From Candidatus Goldiibacteriota bacterium HGW-Goldbacteria-1 (GTDB lineage Bacteria; Oederibacteriota; PGYV01): a stretch of 64,000 nucleotides of DNA. The stretch spans positions 115,811 to 179,810 of the forward strand of contig PGYV01000006.1 of NCBI GenBank assembly GCA_002839855.1, given 5' to 3'. Of this stretch, positions 46,792 through 55,270 are shown piece after piece. Position 1 is the stretch's first letter, and each line of letters starts with the position of its first letter. The notes beneath the pieces were generated by a model, which searched no databases, was not told the DNA's origin, and was given only the letters and a program-made list of their open reading frames with translations. Both the position numbers and the translations under genes were made by a program.

Positions 46792-47214
46792 ATGTCACAG
46801 GAAACATCAACACAAAGCAGACAGATGACAATAGTTTTTTTCGGAACGCACGGCCCGGTTTTAAAAGGCATTACAGAACTTTTTGAACCTGAAGATTTTT
46901 CGGTTACACATTTTTATTCCAAAGACCTTCCTGAATATATCAATAAGATAAACTGCGACTCTGTCATTTATACAATCGCCGATAAGTTATCACAGGAAGA
47001 CCTTGAAAATCTGAAACTGCTTAAAAAACAGGATGACCTTCTTCCGGTTATTGTTATCAGCACTGACACCGGCAAAGAATCCGAAACAAAAATAAGGCAG
47101 CAGGGAATAATGTATTTTTTCACAGAACCTTTTGAAAACGCGCACCTGCTTAGTATCATTAAATCCGGTTCCGCACTTTACAGAAAAAAATCTCAGCTTT
47201 ACAACGCAAATTAA
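46792..47214 (+). CDS. Degenerate receiver-domain protein
   Basis: 140 aa from ATG 46792 (MSQETSTQSRQMTIVFFG) behind AGGAGA; the frame upstream runs through hairpin repeats and is not coding. The alpha/beta alternation fits a CheY-like fold, but the usual residues are absent: no acidic pair after strand 1 (IVFFGTHG), Thr in place of Asp on strand 3 (SVIYTIA), and TEPF for TKPF. It is probably a phosphorylation-independent protein-interaction module. Expressed from the sigma-54 promoter at 46512 by position. Confidence 0.75.
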   Translation: MSQETSTQSRQMTIVFFGTHGPVLKGITELFEPEDFSVTHFYSKDLPEYINKINCDSVIYTIADKLSQEDLENLKLLKKQDDLLPVIVISTDTGKESETKIRQQGIMYFFTEPFENAHLLSIIKSGSALYRKKSQLYNAN

Positions 47215-47252
47215 TATATAAATACAAAAATTTTATACCATTGAATGAAAAA

Positions 47253-47281
47253 TTAACAGTTGTAAGGTAATAATTTATACT
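47253..47281 (+). promoter_or_regulatory. Sigma-70 promoter of the Rcp1-like regulator
   Basis: TTAACA (47253-47258), 17-nt spacer, TATACT (47276-47281), 38 bp before the ATG. Confidence 0.6.
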
Positions 47282-47319
47282 GTAAAATCAATAATCAGAT
47301 AAAAAAAAAGGAGGACTTC

Positions 47320-47760
47320 ATGGAAAACGTAACAATACTTATAGTTGACGATAATCCTGTTGACGTGCGGCTGACAATAGAAGCGCTGAAACAGAAAAAT
47401 AATCATAATGAAATTATAGTACTGTCTGACGGCGAAGAAGCCCTTAACTTTTTAAATAAGAAAGGGCAGTATAAAAACGCGCCCGTGCCGGATGTAATTC
47501 TGCTTGACCTTAAAATGCCAAAAGTAAACGGGCAGGAAGTACTTGTACAGATAAAAAACGACCCAAAACTTTCTTCAATACCGGTCATTGTGCTTTCAAG
47601 TTCTGACGCGCCGGCTGATATCTCGGAGAGTTATTTAAACAAAGCAAACTGTTACATCACCAAGCCCTTTGACGTGGATGAATTCTTTAGAACAATTCAG
47701 GCAATTGAAAATCTCTGGTTTGACAGGGCAAAATTACCAACAGCACCAATCAAGAAATAA
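47320..47760 (+). CDS. Single-domain response regulator (Rcp1-like)
   Basis: 146 aa receiver with full chemistry: Asp10-Asp11 (ILIVDDNPVD), phospho-acceptor Asp63 (VILLDLKMPKVNG), Ser/Thr switch in VIVLSSSDAP, and Lys in CYITKPFD. The GQYKNAPVPD insertion before strand 3 is characteristic of the Rcp1 subfamily, partners of phytochrome-like HDLKEPLR kinases such as the one at 43262. No output domain, so it acts by protein contact. ATG behind GGAGGAC. Confidence 0.92.
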   Translation: MENVTILIVDDNPVDVRLTIEALKQKNNHNEIIVLSDGEEALNFLNKKGQYKNAPVPDVILLDLKMPKVNGQEVLVQIKNDPKLSSIPVIVLSSSDAPADISESYLNKANCYITKPFDVDEFFRTIQAIENLWFDRAKLPTAPIKK

Positions 47761-47837
47761 ACTGCCCAAAAATACTCATTCCTGCCGGAAATCCGGCACC
47801 CCTTCCATAAAAACCCCTTATTTTTATAGCTTTTTTT

Positions 47838-47854
47838 CCGGCACGTATATTGCT
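47838..47854 (+). promoter_or_regulatory. Sigma-54 (-24/-12) promoter of the envelope run
   Basis: CCGGCACGTATATTGCT: GG, ten bases, GC, differing from the 46512 site mainly by C for T at the first box. It lies 40 bp before the start at 47896. Confidence 0.85.
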
Positions 47855-47895
47855 ATTAATATGATGCAGGAAAATAAAATTAGGAGGTAATGAAA

Positions 47896-49737
47896 ATGAA
47901 AACCATAACAAAAACACTTTTAGCGGTAATCTGCCTGGTATTTGCGTCCTTAAACTTAAATGCGGCTTCAATTATTCACTCAATAGCCGTGGTATCCGAT
48001 TACGGCGGAGAGGCTTACGTAACAGCGCCGGACGCTAAAAAACGGGCTAACGCGTCTATAAGTATGCCTGTTTTTGAAGGCTCGTCAATAAAGACGCTTT
48101 CTGACAGCTACATTGAAATCACCTTTGACGACGCCACAATGGTTCGCCTTGAGTCCAATGCCGAACTTAAATTAACCGAACTTAAAAGAGACAAATCAGC
48201 AGTAACGGTTTTTAACCTTCTAAAGGGCCGCCTTCTTGCCGTTGTTGATAAACTTCGCGACGCAGATTCCACATTTGAAATTCATACTAAAATGGCAGTC
48301 GCTGCCGTAAAAGGGACAGAACTTGCGATAGACGCGGATGACAACGGCGCTTCGCTTGGGGTAAACGAAGGGCTTGTGGCTTTTTTCGCGCAGGGAAATA
48401 ATAATAGAATAATGGTAGGAAAAGGAAAAGAATCAAAATTAAACAGGGGCGCTTTAAGGCCGTCTTCTCCGTCAGATTTAAGCTCCATGTGGAAATTTGA
48501 ACGCAGGTTTGATTCTATGAGGGAAGAAATAAAAGTTATAAGGCAGTTAAAACAGGAAAACGGCGATGGCGTTATTCAGTATATGATAAAGAAGAAACTT
48601 CAAAAAGAAGGCAAGACAGAGGGCAAAGCCGAAACTAAACTGACCCTCGGCGGAAAAGATACCGAGGACACCAGAAAAGCACAGGCACGTATACAGAAAC
48701 ACTTTAAAAACAAACTGCGCGGCGAAATGAACTCCGCGTTAAAACATTCATGGGAAGATTTAAGGTTTGTTAACAACGAGATGAAAGCCGACCTTCACCT
48801 TGGCAAAAATATGACAGATGTTAAAGGCAGAAGGGTAAGGATAGAAGAATACGTTTTCAGGCCCGCGCCAAACCAGGTGGACCTGCTTTCAATCACATTA
48901 AGGGATGACAGGGTAGATTACCTTCGCGCTATGAATATGTTTAACACGCCTCTCCCAAAAATAATACCCTCTTCAGCGTGGCAGAAAGCGTGGGTTTCTA
49001 TTGATATGCCAAAGTTCTACAGGACACAGGAACGCGTCGTTATATCAAATACCGAACACCGCGTTGAAACAATATTAAAATACGGATATCAGGAAGCAGT
49101 ACTGGGCGGAAACGGTTATGAAATGGTATATTCAGGAAATGCTGATGATGACTTTTTGTTTGCTCAGCCCAAACGATTAGGCGCTGATTCTAACTTATGG
49201 ATTCTTCCGGAATACGAAACAGCACTGTGGATTGACGGCGACATAAAAGAACATCAGAAATATATCGCTGACAGGACCAAATTATGGCAGAACTTGCTTC
49301 CGATGGAATACAAATGGATAAAAATGGCGGATGACAAGACCTTTACGGGCGACATTGTTCTCCCGCTAGAAGGAAAAAACGATATAGAGTATGCCGCATG
49401 GAAAGCAACCGGAGATCCTTACGCTTATACCAATGTTGTTGTAACAACAGATAATAAATATATTGCCTTTACCAATCCCCCCGACAAAGCGGTTAATGCC
49501 GACCTTAAGTGGGTTCAGACAAAAAGATACAACGACGGCAGCTGGTTAAAGACAGAACTGTATTTAATAAACGATTATGGAACAATTCAGCAGTGGAACG
49601 GCGGCTTAAGGGATTTTGCGGATATCCTTAAATTCACCAACGTGGAACTTAACCTTACATCATCAGAATTTAACGGTCAGGATATAGACATAGTTTCCAA
49701 ACTGCTTTGGTGGACAATGTTAAACCCTAACAACTAA
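47896..49737 (+). CDS. FecR-domain protein with LolA-like C-terminal region
   Basis: 613 aa. Start set at ATG 47896 because AGGAGG is 8 nt away, versus 2 nt for ATG 47890. A signal peptide ends near LNAAS. A FecR domain covers about 33-170 (VFEGSSIKTLSDSYIEITFDDATMVRLESNAELKLTE, FEIHTKMAVAAVKGTELAID). A Lys/Glu helical linker follows. The last ~340 residues resemble outer-membrane lipoprotein-sorting (LolA-like) barrels (MKADLHLGKNMTDVKGRRVRIEEYVFRP and later strands). Such a protein could carry or sense lipids in the periplasm. First gene of a run that continues to 55928 under the sigma-54 promoter at 47838. Confidence 0.75.
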   Translation: MKTITKTLLAVICLVFASLNLNAASIIHSIAVVSDYGGEAYVTAPDAKKRANASISMPVFEGSSIKTLSDSYIEITFDDATMVRLESNAELKLTELKRDKSAVTVFNLLKGRLLAVVDKLRDADSTFEIHTKMAVAAVKGTELAIDADDNGASLGVNEGLVAFFAQGNNNRIMVGKGKESKLNRGALRPSSPSDLSSMWKFERRFDSMREEIKVIRQLKQENGDGVIQYMIKKKLQKEGKTEGKAETKLTLGGKDTEDTRKAQARIQKHFKNKLRGEMNSALKHSWEDLRFVNNEMKADLHLGKNMTDVKGRRVRIEEYVFRPAPNQVDLLSITLRDDRVDYLRAMNMFNTPLPKIIPSSAWQKAWVSIDMPKFYRTQERVVISNTEHRVETILKYGYQEAVLGGNGYEMVYSGNADDDFLFAQPKRLGADSNLWILPEYETALWIDGDIKEHQKYIADRTKLWQNLLPMEYKWIKMADDKTFTGDIVLPLEGKNDIEYAAWKATGDPYAYTNVVVTTDNKYIAFTNPPDKAVNADLKWVQTKRYNDGSWLKTELYLINDYGTIQQWNGGLRDFADILKFTNVELNLTSSEFNGQDIDIVSKLLWWTMLNPNN

Positions 49738-49771
49738 GATTTTCCCTTAAACGGGGTAGAAGGAGGAAGAA

Positions 49772-50278
49772 ATGAAAAAGATTATTTTCGCACTTGTAAC
49801 AGGATTGCTTTTGTCAGGCACTCAGCTTATCGCGGCAGAACAGACAACACAGCCGATACAGACAGCGGCACAGGAACAGGCATTTGAAACACTTGACCCG
49901 CAGCAGCAGGAACAGGTAATGGAAGAAACGCAGGCAAAATGGAAGAATATGTCAGAAGAAAAGAAACTTAAAGCAAAAGAAAAGACAAACGCAAAGTGGC
50001 AGAAAATGAACGGCGAACAGAAAGCAAAAGCCGCCAAAAAAGTTAAAGCAAAATGGGAAGGCTTAAATGAAGAACAGAAAATTCAGGCACGCGAAAGGGC
50101 AAGGAAAATGAAACAGGAAAGAGCCGGCAATCAGGACGGCAGCGGCAATAAAGAAATGAACAAAAACAAATCACAGAAAATGAATAAGAATATGTCCGAA
50201 ACACAGAAAGAACAGGCAAAAGAAAGGGTTCAGGAAAGAACACAGGAAAGGGCAAAATCAGGGTCAGGAAAAAGATAA
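49772..50278 (+). CDS. Exported Lys/Gln/Glu-rich helical protein
   Basis: 168 aa. Signal peptide (MKKIIFALVTGLLLSGTQLIAA), then a highly charged helical body with a repeating unit of about 20-22 residues (QAKWKNMSEEKKLKAKEKTN, NAKWQKMNGEQKAKAAKKVK, KAKWEGLNEEQKIQARERAR). A Lys/Asn/Met/Gln tail follows. The regularly spaced Trp resembles DUF3106-type or CpxP-like periplasmic helices, but I cannot assign a family. It ends at a strong terminator, so its level may exceed that of the genes after it. Confidence 0.8.
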   Translation: MKKIIFALVTGLLLSGTQLIAAEQTTQPIQTAAQEQAFETLDPQQQEQVMEETQAKWKNMSEEKKLKAKEKTNAKWQKMNGEQKAKAAKKVKAKWEGLNEEQKIQARERARKMKQERAGNQDGSGNKEMNKNKSQKMNKNMSETQKEQAKERVQERTQERAKSGSGKR

Positions 50279-50286
50279 ATTCAGTT

Positions 50287-50316
50287 AAAAAGGGCCGCTT
50301 AAAAGCGGCCCTTTTT
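50287..50316. terminator. Strong symmetrical terminator inside the envelope run
   Basis: AAAAAGGGCCGCTT and AAGCGGCCCTTTTT are perfect complements with a 2-nt loop, giving A-tract and T-tract on both strands. It lies 8 bp after the Lys/Gln-rich gene. Confidence 0.93.
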
Positions 50317-50335
50317 AATTTATAGGAGCCTGCTT

Positions 50336-51262
50336 TTGAGAAAAACATTACTGCCTTTAATATTTATTTTTTTTATTCCCGCTTTTGCCCTGCCTTCAGA
50401 TTTTACGGCAGAAATATTTTTTAACACATCAGGGACAAAAGGAATTTCAGCGGATATTTACGCGGAAATTGAAGACAGCGCGTTTATGATAACAGCACTT
50501 TATTCATTTTCATCAGTTGATACAAACGCGTTCTCGGCGGGCGCCTCTTACTACACCCCCATAAATGATATTTTTTCACTTTTAGGCAGTTATACATTTT
50601 ATACCGGCAGCACCTATTACTCTTCGGCAACAGAAACAGCAGCAGAAGAAGTAAGTTATCCGGTGGGACTTATATCACACAGCGTTTCTCTTTTACCCTC
50701 GTTATTATTTGATTCCCTTGAAATAACACCGGGCGCGTCTTTTGCGGTTGATACCGTAAGTTATCCCGTGTTAAACGAATATTACACCGGAAGAAGGGCT
50801 GATTCACAAAAAAACTACGTATCTTACACAACTGCGGCCCCCGAACTGTCTGCATCATATTATTTTGAAGATGATCTTACAGCCGGAATATCCGGAAATT
50901 ATGTGTTTTATTCAATAAATCCGTCAGCTGTTTATGACGCTGCCGGGGCAACTTTAAATACCTCCGCGGAGGCTGCAAGCGTTGATGCCGCCGTTTCGTT
51001 TAAAAAATACACGATTTATGCTTCTTTAAAAAAGAAATTTAACCCTGTCTCGCTTGCCCTTAAGTTATCATTTAAAGAATATCACATCCCCGAGGCAGGG
51101 CATTATATCTTCCATTCATATTCGGCAGATGTAAAAGCGGGATATCAGTTTTCAGAGGATATGTCCGTGGAAATCCGCCCCGAATACAGTTTTCTGCGGT
51201 ATTCGGACAATTCCACAGGGAATAACTTATATATCTCTTTGTCGGCCACACACAAATTTTAA
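50336..51262 (+). CDS. Predicted outer-membrane beta-barrel protein
   Basis: 308 aa from TTG 50336 with AGGAG seven bases upstream. Signal peptide (to about FALPSDF), then alternating aromatic and small residues in about a dozen strands (FMITALYSFSSVD, FSAGASYYTPINDIFSLLGSYTFYTG, DVKAGYQFSEDMSVEIRPEYSFLRYS). The protein ends LYISLSATHKF with the terminal Phe typical of BAM-inserted barrels. No known family recognised. It lies after the internal terminator, so expression may depend on read-through. Confidence 0.7.
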   Translation: MRKTLLPLIFIFFIPAFALPSDFTAEIFFNTSGTKGISADIYAEIEDSAFMITALYSFSSVDTNAFSAGASYYTPINDIFSLLGSYTFYTGSTYYSSATETAAEEVSYPVGLISHSVSLLPSLLFDSLEITPGASFAVDTVSYPVLNEYYTGRRADSQKNYVSYTTAAPELSASYYFEDDLTAGISGNYVFYSINPSAVYDAAGATLNTSAEAASVDAAVSFKKYTIYASLKKKFNPVSLALKLSFKEYHIPEAGHYIFHSYSADVKAGYQFSEDMSVEIRPEYSFLRYSDNSTGNNLYISLSATHKF

Positions 51263-51264
51263 AA

Positions 51265-51293
51265 TTGAAATTATCAGTTTATAAGGTTATAAT
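51265..51293 (+). promoter_or_regulatory. Sigma-70 promoter before the second beta-barrel gene
   Basis: TTGAAA (51265-51270), 17-nt spacer, TATAAT (51288-51293). It would give the kinase-activator genes downstream a sigma-70 source in addition to sigma-54. Confidence 0.75.
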
Positions 51294-51327
51294 TACTCCA
51301 TAAAAAATATTTAGGGGAGGCCTTTTT

Positions 51328-52596
51328 GTGAAGAAATTATTTTTATCATTATGTTTTTTACTGTTAATTATAACCGGTATTTTTGCTTGGGAATTTACGC
51401 CCGCGCTTGACCTTAACGCCAATATTGCTTATCCTTATACCTCCGTTGATGAGGAACTTCAGAAAAAACTAAGCGGCGCTGTTGATGCCGCAGGTTCTTT
51501 TATGGTAAACACGGATTTATTGCCGCAGCTCTGGTTTATACCCACTGTAACTTTAAATTACGCCTCTACAGCCCAGCCCCTGAACATAGACGATGAGCGT
51601 TTTCTGTTTTCACAGTGGCTGGATGCTTACATCTCTTACGGTGTTAACTATGAAATTAACCCCGGCGCATGGGAATTAAGGCTGCGCGGCTTTTACAGAA
51701 AGGACTTTTCACAACAGACTCAGGATGAAGTTGTTGGCAAAGGGCTTTACGATTATGCAGATAAAGGGTTCTACTTTGAAAATATCAATATCTTTGACAT
51801 CGGGGATATGGGCAATGAAATTGCAGCCGGGTTTAAATACACCGACAGGCGTTTTCCTAATTATTCAACACTTATATCAGACCCGGACGTTCAGGAGCTT
51901 ATCGGTAATAATTCCAACCCCAACACTTATACAAAAGAAAAAGACAGCCTTTCATACAACATTTATGCCTCTGATAACATCAAATGGGGAAGTTCCAACT
52001 GGTTTACAAACTTTGAATTTTCATACGAATACACGCCTTATACGGAACAGAAAATCATTTACCTTGACGGAGTGCTGTCCGATGAACGCAGGGTTGATAA
52101 GTATTCCCGCTTAACCCTTGAAATTCCTTATTACGCTGATGACTACAGCGGGGTATCTTTTGGATACGGGCTTACGGTAAAACTGACCAACCAGAATTAT
52201 TACGACCAGCTTGGAACCACAGAACCCGAAGACGACAAGTACATTAAAAATTATTACAATTACATGGGGCACACGCTTAACTTCACCATTCACTACGGCA
52301 TCCCGGACCTGTTATTTAAAGGCCAGACCACAACAGCCGTTATTGCCTTAATGGTGGAAGCAGTTAACTACAACACCCGTTACGCAAAGGATTTAGAGGG
52401 CTTATATAAGCCCGACCTTCAGAAAGACAACAACTATACAGTATCGCTTGACCTTAAACATTTAATATTTGAATGGTGGGAAGTTTCAGCGAAAGCCTCA
52501 TTTACGGATTATAATTCCAACATGCAGTATGAAACCTTTGGCCTGTACAATTACAGCTATTTCACCGCAGGAATTGGTTCTTCCGTCAGTTTCTAA
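51328..52596 (+). CDS. Predicted outer-membrane beta-barrel protein
   Basis: 422 aa from GTG 51328 behind GGGGAGG. Signal peptide (MKKLFLSLCFLLLIITGIFA). The remainder is rich in Tyr/Phe/Trp strands separated by Asp/Asn/Pro turns (FYRKDFSQQTQDEVVG, NWFTNFEFSYEYTPYTEQ, EIPYYADDYSGVSFGYGLTVKL) and ends YSYFTAGIGSSVSF, again with terminal Phe. It is large enough for a 16-18 strand pore. The histidine kinase follows after 2 bp, so pore and sensor are co-translated. Confidence 0.7.
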   Translation: MKKLFLSLCFLLLIITGIFAWEFTPALDLNANIAYPYTSVDEELQKKLSGAVDAAGSFMVNTDLLPQLWFIPTVTLNYASTAQPLNIDDERFLFSQWLDAYISYGVNYEINPGAWELRLRGFYRKDFSQQTQDEVVGKGLYDYADKGFYFENINIFDIGDMGNEIAAGFKYTDRRFPNYSTLISDPDVQELIGNNSNPNTYTKEKDSLSYNIYASDNIKWGSSNWFTNFEFSYEYTPYTEQKIIYLDGVLSDERRVDKYSRLTLEIPYYADDYSGVSFGYGLTVKLTNQNYYDQLGTTEPEDDKYIKNYYNYMGHTLNFTIHYGIPDLLFKGQTTTAVIALMVEAVNYNTRYAKDLEGLYKPDLQKDNNYTVSLDLKHLIFEWWEVSAKASFTDYNSNMQYETFGLYNYSYFTAGIGSSVSF

Positions 52597-52598
52597 AA

Positions 52599-53942
52599 AT
52601 GAAGCATAAAAAACTGCTTAAATGGGAAATTTTTTCCGGCTTCGCGGCAATACTGCTTATTAACGTTTTTCTGCTTAACCTTTTTGTGAACACCGCTTTT
52701 AAAAACATCCTTGACGCGGAAACAGACAGCAGGTTAAAAGCGGTCGCGCAGCACATTGATTCATTCACAGACCCCATAATTTTTTCACTTTCAAAAGATT
52801 ACGCTTCAACCGGTATATATTCAGATTTTATGGATGCCCTTAAAAAGCAGGCCGAACTTTGGAAAACCGATATCACCTTATTCGGCATTAATGGCGGTAT
52901 AAGCGCTTCCACATCACAATCACAGCCGCTTTTAGACAGTTACATTACGGCAATGGGGTCGCAATATTCCGTCACTTTTTTTGACAACGGCGTACCCATA
53001 AAAAAATATTACCATAACTATTCAAGAAACGGAAAAACTTACGGCACCATAACCCTTGAACAGAAAGGGGAGTCCCTTCAGGCTTTTACAAATATTAAAA
53101 AATCACAGCTTACCATAGTGGCATTATTGCTTCTTGTTTCAATGATTTTGGCTTTTATATTCTCTTACTTTGTCACAAAAAGGATAGGGCAGACCGTTAC
53201 CGCGATGGAACAGATTTCGTCCGGCGCTGAAAACCCTTTAATACCTTCCGGATTTGATGAAATCACCTATCTGCAGCAGGGTATAAATAACATGGTTCAG
53301 GCTCTGAAAGAATCACAGGAAACCCGTTTTAAAGAGATTCAGATAACCGCCATGGGGCTGGCGCATGAGATTAAAAACCCGGCCGCCGCAATTCACGCAC
53401 TGGCAGAGCTTATACAAAGGCCGGGACAGGAAAAAAACAGCGTTAAACTGGCGGAAAAAATCCGCGAAGAGATAATGAGATTAAATAACATTACCGACCG
53501 CTTTATACATTTCGCTAAAGAAGAAGACGTAATGCGAGAGGAGATTCCGGCGCTTGATTTTATGGCGCTTATAACAGACCAGTATCCGGATGTGGAAATT
53601 CACATAAACCCCAGGACAGCCTCTATAAACATAGATACTCTTCTTATGGAACGGGCGGTAAAAAACATTGTCAAGAACAGCTATGAAGCAGGCGCTTTGT
53701 CGGTTAAACTGACATATAATGAGCCCGCGCGCACAATTACCATAACCAATAACGCGCAGTTAATTGACGCAGATGCGGCGGAAAAAATATTCATTCCGTT
53801 TTTTACCACAAAGCCCGGCGGCATGGGAATCGGCCTTGCCATTACAAAAAATATAATTGAAAAACACGGCGGCAAAATTCAATACAAATCAGAAAACGGC
53901 CTTAACGTATTTATAATCACAATAGGGCAGAAAAAGGGTTAA
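52599..53942 (+). CDS. NtrB/ZraS-like membrane histidine kinase
   Basis: 447 aa: TM1 about 11-31, periplasmic domain of ~138 residues, TM2 about 171-192, and a short HAMP-like linker. HisKA has His256 in GLAHEIKNPAAAIHALAELIQ, the form typical of kinases that feed NtrC-type activators. The ATPase domain has N-box VKNIVKNSYEAG, a divergent G1 (TITNNAQLIDADAAEKIF) and G2 GGMGIGLAITKNIIEKHGG. The usual DNG of the G1 box is replaced by NNA, which may reduce autokinase activity. Its stop is 2 bp before the activator start. Confidence 0.92.
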   Translation: MKHKKLLKWEIFSGFAAILLINVFLLNLFVNTAFKNILDAETDSRLKAVAQHIDSFTDPIIFSLSKDYASTGIYSDFMDALKKQAELWKTDITLFGINGGISASTSQSQPLLDSYITAMGSQYSVTFFDNGVPIKKYYHNYSRNGKTYGTITLEQKGESLQAFTNIKKSQLTIVALLLLVSMILAFIFSYFVTKRIGQTVTAMEQISSGAENPLIPSGFDEITYLQQGINNMVQALKESQETRFKEIQITAMGLAHEIKNPAAAIHALAELIQRPGQEKNSVKLAEKIREEIMRLNNITDRFIHFAKEEDVMREEIPALDFMALITDQYPDVEIHINPRTASINIDTLLMERAVKNIVKNSYEAGALSVKLTYNEPARTITITNNAQLIDADAAEKIFIPFFTTKPGGMGIGLAITKNIIEKHGGKIQYKSENGLNVFIITIGQKKG

Positions 53943-53944
53943 CG

Positions 53945-55270
53945 ATGAACAGGGTGCTTCTTGTAGAAGACGAAAAAAACATACGCGAATCAGTGGAAAC
54001 CGCGCTGTCGGACAGGTATGAAGTATCGGCTTTTGATTCCGCGGAGAAAGCTTTAACCGCGCTTAGCGACAATGGATTTGATATTCTTATTACAGACATA
54101 AAACTTCCCGGCATTACCGGAATTGAACTGCTTAAAAAATTTAAAACACTAAGCCCGGATTCCCCTGTAATAGTAATGACCGCTTTTTCTTCCATAAACA
54201 GCGCCATAGAAGCTATGAAAGCCGGCGCCGATGAATACGTTCCCAAGCCGTTTTCGCTTGAAGAACTTGAAATAAAAACAGAAAATCTTCTTAAAATTAA
54301 AAAACTTAAAGAAGACAAGAACTTATATGTAAGCCAGCAGGACAGCGCCTTTGGCGAAATAGCCGGGACAAGCCCGGAAATAAATTCTATAAAAACCGGC
54401 ATTTCAAAAATAGCCGCAAACGACGTCACGGTGCTTATTACAGGGGAAACCGGTACGGGCAAAGAACTTATCGCGTACACCATACATAAATTAAGCGGCA
54501 GAAAAGGGCCTTTTGTGCCTGTCCACTGCGCCGCGTATGCCAAAGGCGTCATAGAGTCAGAGCTGTTCGGCCACGAAAAAGGCGCGTTTACGGGCGCTGA
54601 CAAGCTTAGAAAAGGAAGGATAGAAACAGCACAGGACGGGACGCTTTTTCTTGACGAACTTGGCGACATTCCGCCCGACATTCAGGTTAAGCTGCTGCGC
54701 GTACTTGAAAATAAAACTTATGAACGCGTGGGCGGCAGTAAATCATTATCCACAAACGCAAGGGTTTTGTGCGCCACAAACAGAAACCTTGAAGAGCTGA
54801 TAAAAAAAGGGGAGTTTCGGGAAGACCTGTTTTACAGGGTAAATGTTTTCCCGATTAACATACCGCCTTTAAGGGAAAGAAAAGGGGATATACAGCCTCT
54901 TGCGGAGACATTTGCGTCAAGACGCGGCAGTTTTACGATTAACACGGCGGGCAAAAACGCGCTTTTAGCATACAGCTGGCCCGGCAACGTAAGGGAACTG
55001 CAGAATATAATTGAACGCGCGGTAATACTGTCCACGGGCAGCGAACTTAACATCACAGATGCCCTTGGAAAACCGGCCGCAGAGGCGGAATCACCGGGAA
55101 ACGGCGGACTTGAAAATATAGTGGAGGCCTTTGAAAAAAAGATTATTGAAGCCTCGCTGAAAAACAATAATTACAACCAGACAAAAGCATCAAAAGAACT
55201 TCAGATAAGCAGGACGACACTGCAGTATAAAATTCAAAAATATTCAATCACGGAGAAAACCGGTGATTAA
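53945..55270 (+). CDS. NtrC-family sigma-54 response regulator
   Basis: 441 aa with an intact receiver (Glu8-Asp9, phospho-acceptor Asp51 in LITDIKLPG, Lys in EYVPKPFS). The AAA+ domain has Walker A TGETGTGKE, GAFTGA in [17 protein letters not shown], Walker B TLFLDELGDIPPD and SWPGNVRELQN. The Fis-type HTH is NNYNQTKASKELQISRTTLQYKIQKYSI. Encoded directly after its presumed kinase and downstream of a sigma-54 promoter, so it may activate its own operon. Its stop region overlaps the next gene by 8 bp. Confidence 0.95.
   Translation: MNRVLLVEDEKNIRESVETALSDRYEVSAFDSAEKALTALSDNGFDILITDIKLPGITGIELLKKFKTLSPDSPVIVMTAFSSINSAIEAMKAGADEYVPKPFSLEELEIKTENLLKIKKLKEDKNLYVSQQDSAFGEIAGTSPEINSIKTGISKIAANDVTVLITGETGTGKELIAYTIHKLSGRKGPFVPVHCAAYAKGVIESELFGHEKGAFTGADKLRKGRIETAQDGTLFLDELGDIPPDIQVKLLRVLENKTYERVGGSKSLSTNARVLCATNRNLEELIKKGEFREDLFYRVNVFPINIPPLRERKGDIQPLAETFASRRGSFTINTAGKNALLAYSWPGNVRELQNIIERAVILSTGSELNITDALGKPAAEAESPGNGGLENIVEAFEKKIIEASLKNNNYNQTKASKELQISRTTLQYKIQKYSITEKTGD

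Noticed and set aside
47838..47854. Rejecting the second sigma-54 site as chance
   Set aside because: Kept instead: GG-N10-GC spacing and the CACG/TTGC boxes match the first site and it sits 40 bp from a start codon.
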